Positions 43,693-44,422 of a stretch of 44,422 bases of DNA are shown piece by piece (positions within the stretch are counted from its first letter, which is position 1; each line of letters starts with the position of its first letter). This stretch comes from an uncultured Halanaerobiales bacterium (lineage in GTDB: Bacteria > Bacillota > Halanaerobiia > Halanaerobiales > M55B127). Under the pieces are notes generated by a model. That model made no database searches, was not told the origin of the DNA, and saw only the letters and a list, made by a program, of their open reading frames with translations. A program made the position numbers and the translations under genes. The stretch spans positions 1-44,422 of the forward strand of contig CAJXKY010000017.1 in the NCBI GenBank assembly GCA_913055675.1. Reading direction: 5' to 3'.

Positions 43693-44250
43693 ATGGTAAA
43701 AGATCATGTTTATAATAAAGATATTGGAGAAGTAGTTTTAACTGAAAAACAAATTCAGGATAGAATTAAAGAAATGGGAAAAGAAATAACTAAAGCTTAC
43801 AGTAAAGATGATGATATAATAATGTTATGTGTTTTAAGAGGAGCTATATTATTTATGTCAGACCTTGCAAGAGAAATAAATTTACCGGTGGTTTTTGATT
43901 TTATGGATGTTTCAAGTTATGAGGGAACCTCTTCATCAGGAATGATCAGAATAATCAAAGATCTTGAAGAAAACATAGAAGGTAGAAATGTTTTAATTAT
44001 AGAGGATATAATGGATACAGGGTTAACTTTAAAGCATGTAATTGATTTATTGAAAACCCGTGAGCCAGCTTCTCTAAAAGTAGCAACATTATTAGATAAG
44101 CCTGATAGAAGAGTGGAAAAAGAAGTATCGGCTGATTTTAATGGTTTTGAAGTTCCTGATAAATTTGTAGTAGGTTATGGATTAGACTATAAAGAAAAAT
44201 ATCGTAATTTACCTTATATTGGAGTATTAAAGAAAGAACTGTACACTTAA
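43693..44250 (+). CDS. hpt: Hypoxanthine phosphoribosyltransferase
   Basis: This cytosolic purine-salvage enzyme makes IMP and GMP from the bases and PRPP. The 185 residues have the PRPP-binding loop VLIIEDIMDTGLTLKHV, CVLRGAILFMSDLAREI near the N-terminus, and VVGYGLDYKEKYRNLPYIGVL at the end. AAGGAGG lies 11 bases before ATG 43693, at the 3' end of tilS, so the two are one operon. Confidence 0.95.
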   Translation: MVKDHVYNKDIGEVVLTEKQIQDRIKEMGKEITKAYSKDDDIIMLCVLRGAILFMSDLAREINLPVVFDFMDVSSYEGTSSSGMIRIIKDLEENIEGRNVLIIEDIMDTGLTLKHVIDLLKTREPASLKVATLLDKPDRRVEKEVSADFNGFEVPDKFVVGYGLDYKEKYRNLPYIGVLKKELYT

Positions 44251-44259
44251 TCTTAGTTA

Positions 44260-44288
44260 TTTACAAAGCTATGTACTTATGTTATAAT
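44260..44288 (+). promoter_or_regulatory. Promoter of ftsH
   Basis: TTTACA (44260-44265) and TATAAT (44283-44288) with 17 bp between, 45 bases before the ftsH start. Confidence 0.8.
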
Positions 44289-44332
44289 ATTTTACTGTAT
44301 GGGTATATTTGTAGGAAGGGAGGAACTGTAAT

Positions 44333-44422
44333 TTGAAAAAGTTTGTAAAGAATATAGGATTTTATCTACTATTAATTGCGATTTCAATACTTGTTGCTCA
44401 ATTTTTTATGCAGCAGTCTCCT
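44333..44422 (+). CDS. ftsH: FtsH membrane AAA protease, N-terminus (cut by the window end)
   Basis: TTG 44333, 9 bases after GGGAGG, opens a frame that runs off the window. The 30 residues visible start MKKFVKNIGFY and contain a membrane helix (LLLIAISILVAQFF), as FtsH does. The position right after tilS-hpt is the standard ftsH location in Bacillota. The AAA and protease domains lie beyond the window. Confidence 0.8.
   Translation, partial: MKKFVKNIGFYLLLIAISILVAQFFMQQSP

Overview
The window is AT-rich, low-GC bacterial DNA with almost all genes on the plus strand, strong AAGGAGG-type ribosome binding sites, frequent TTG/GTG starts and sigma-A promoters. The gene content points to an anaerobic member of the Bacillota: a tilS-hpt-ftsH block, a DivIC-type cell-division gene near a YabR-like S1 gene, Tex, a class I HU, and histidine degradation through formimino-tetrahydrofolate. 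The oligopeptide-type binding protein and a MsrA carry cleavable signal peptides without a lipobox cysteine, which fits a diderm Bacillota such as the Halanaerobiales. That placement is inference, not proof.

Layout. 1-1231: a gene-less AT-rich end with nested inverted repeats and a palindromic promoter region, then the 3' half of a tRNA whose 5' half is missing, then tRNA-Gly(GCC). 1232-10004: a GH65 disaccharide phosphorylase, a BtuC/FecD-type permease with its ATPase (the ATPase has an unexplained C-terminal domain), a 2H phosphoesterase, beta-phosphoglucomutase, a methyltransferase, a LacI-type regulator with a palindromic operator, and a shared MsmX/UgpC-type sugar ATPase. 10082-16734: DUF2148 iron-sulfur-like protein, DivIC/FtsB-like protein, Tex, S1-domain YabR-like protein, DUF501, Ppx/GppA and a GH13 enzyme. 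16821-17264: a strong promoter, a 16-bp palindrome, tRNA-Leu(TAA) and a cold-shock gene that seem to form one transcription unit.

17353-30705: a catalytically broken RNase HII homologue, an M50 site-2 protease with CBS domains, DUF1232 and M48 membrane proteins, MtnA, a metallophosphoesterase, a secreted single-cysteine MsrA, a DhaL-DegV fusion (FakA-like plus FakB-like in one chain), two membrane proteins, HU, a PEBP protein, a sirtuin, an overlooked 42-residue zinc-ribbon gene on the minus strand, a SLOG-fold protein and a second DegV protein. 30833-38583: an Atg22/UMF1-type MFS transporter, then ftcD-hutI-hutU-fchA-hutH, a full route from histidine to glutamate plus methenyl-tetrahydrofolate. 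A terminator with a mutually exclusive alternative pairing lies before hutH. 38607-44422: a peptide-type binding protein and two permeases with no ATPase, then tilS, hpt and the start of ftsH.

How the genes could work together. The GH65 enzyme releases beta-glucose 1-phosphate, beta-phosphoglucomutase converts it to glucose 6-phosphate, and the LacI regulator and sugar ATPase fit the same disaccharide use. The hut block is a self-contained catabolic operon. The proteases, MsrA, DegV proteins and DUF membrane proteins look like envelope and lipid housekeeping. I saw no CRISPR array, no complete insertion sequence and no recognisable prophage. The least explained items are the RNase HII pseudoenzyme, the FakA-FakB-like fusion, the C-terminal domain on the ABC ATPase, the tRNA-mRNA cotranscript and the broken tRNA at the left edge.
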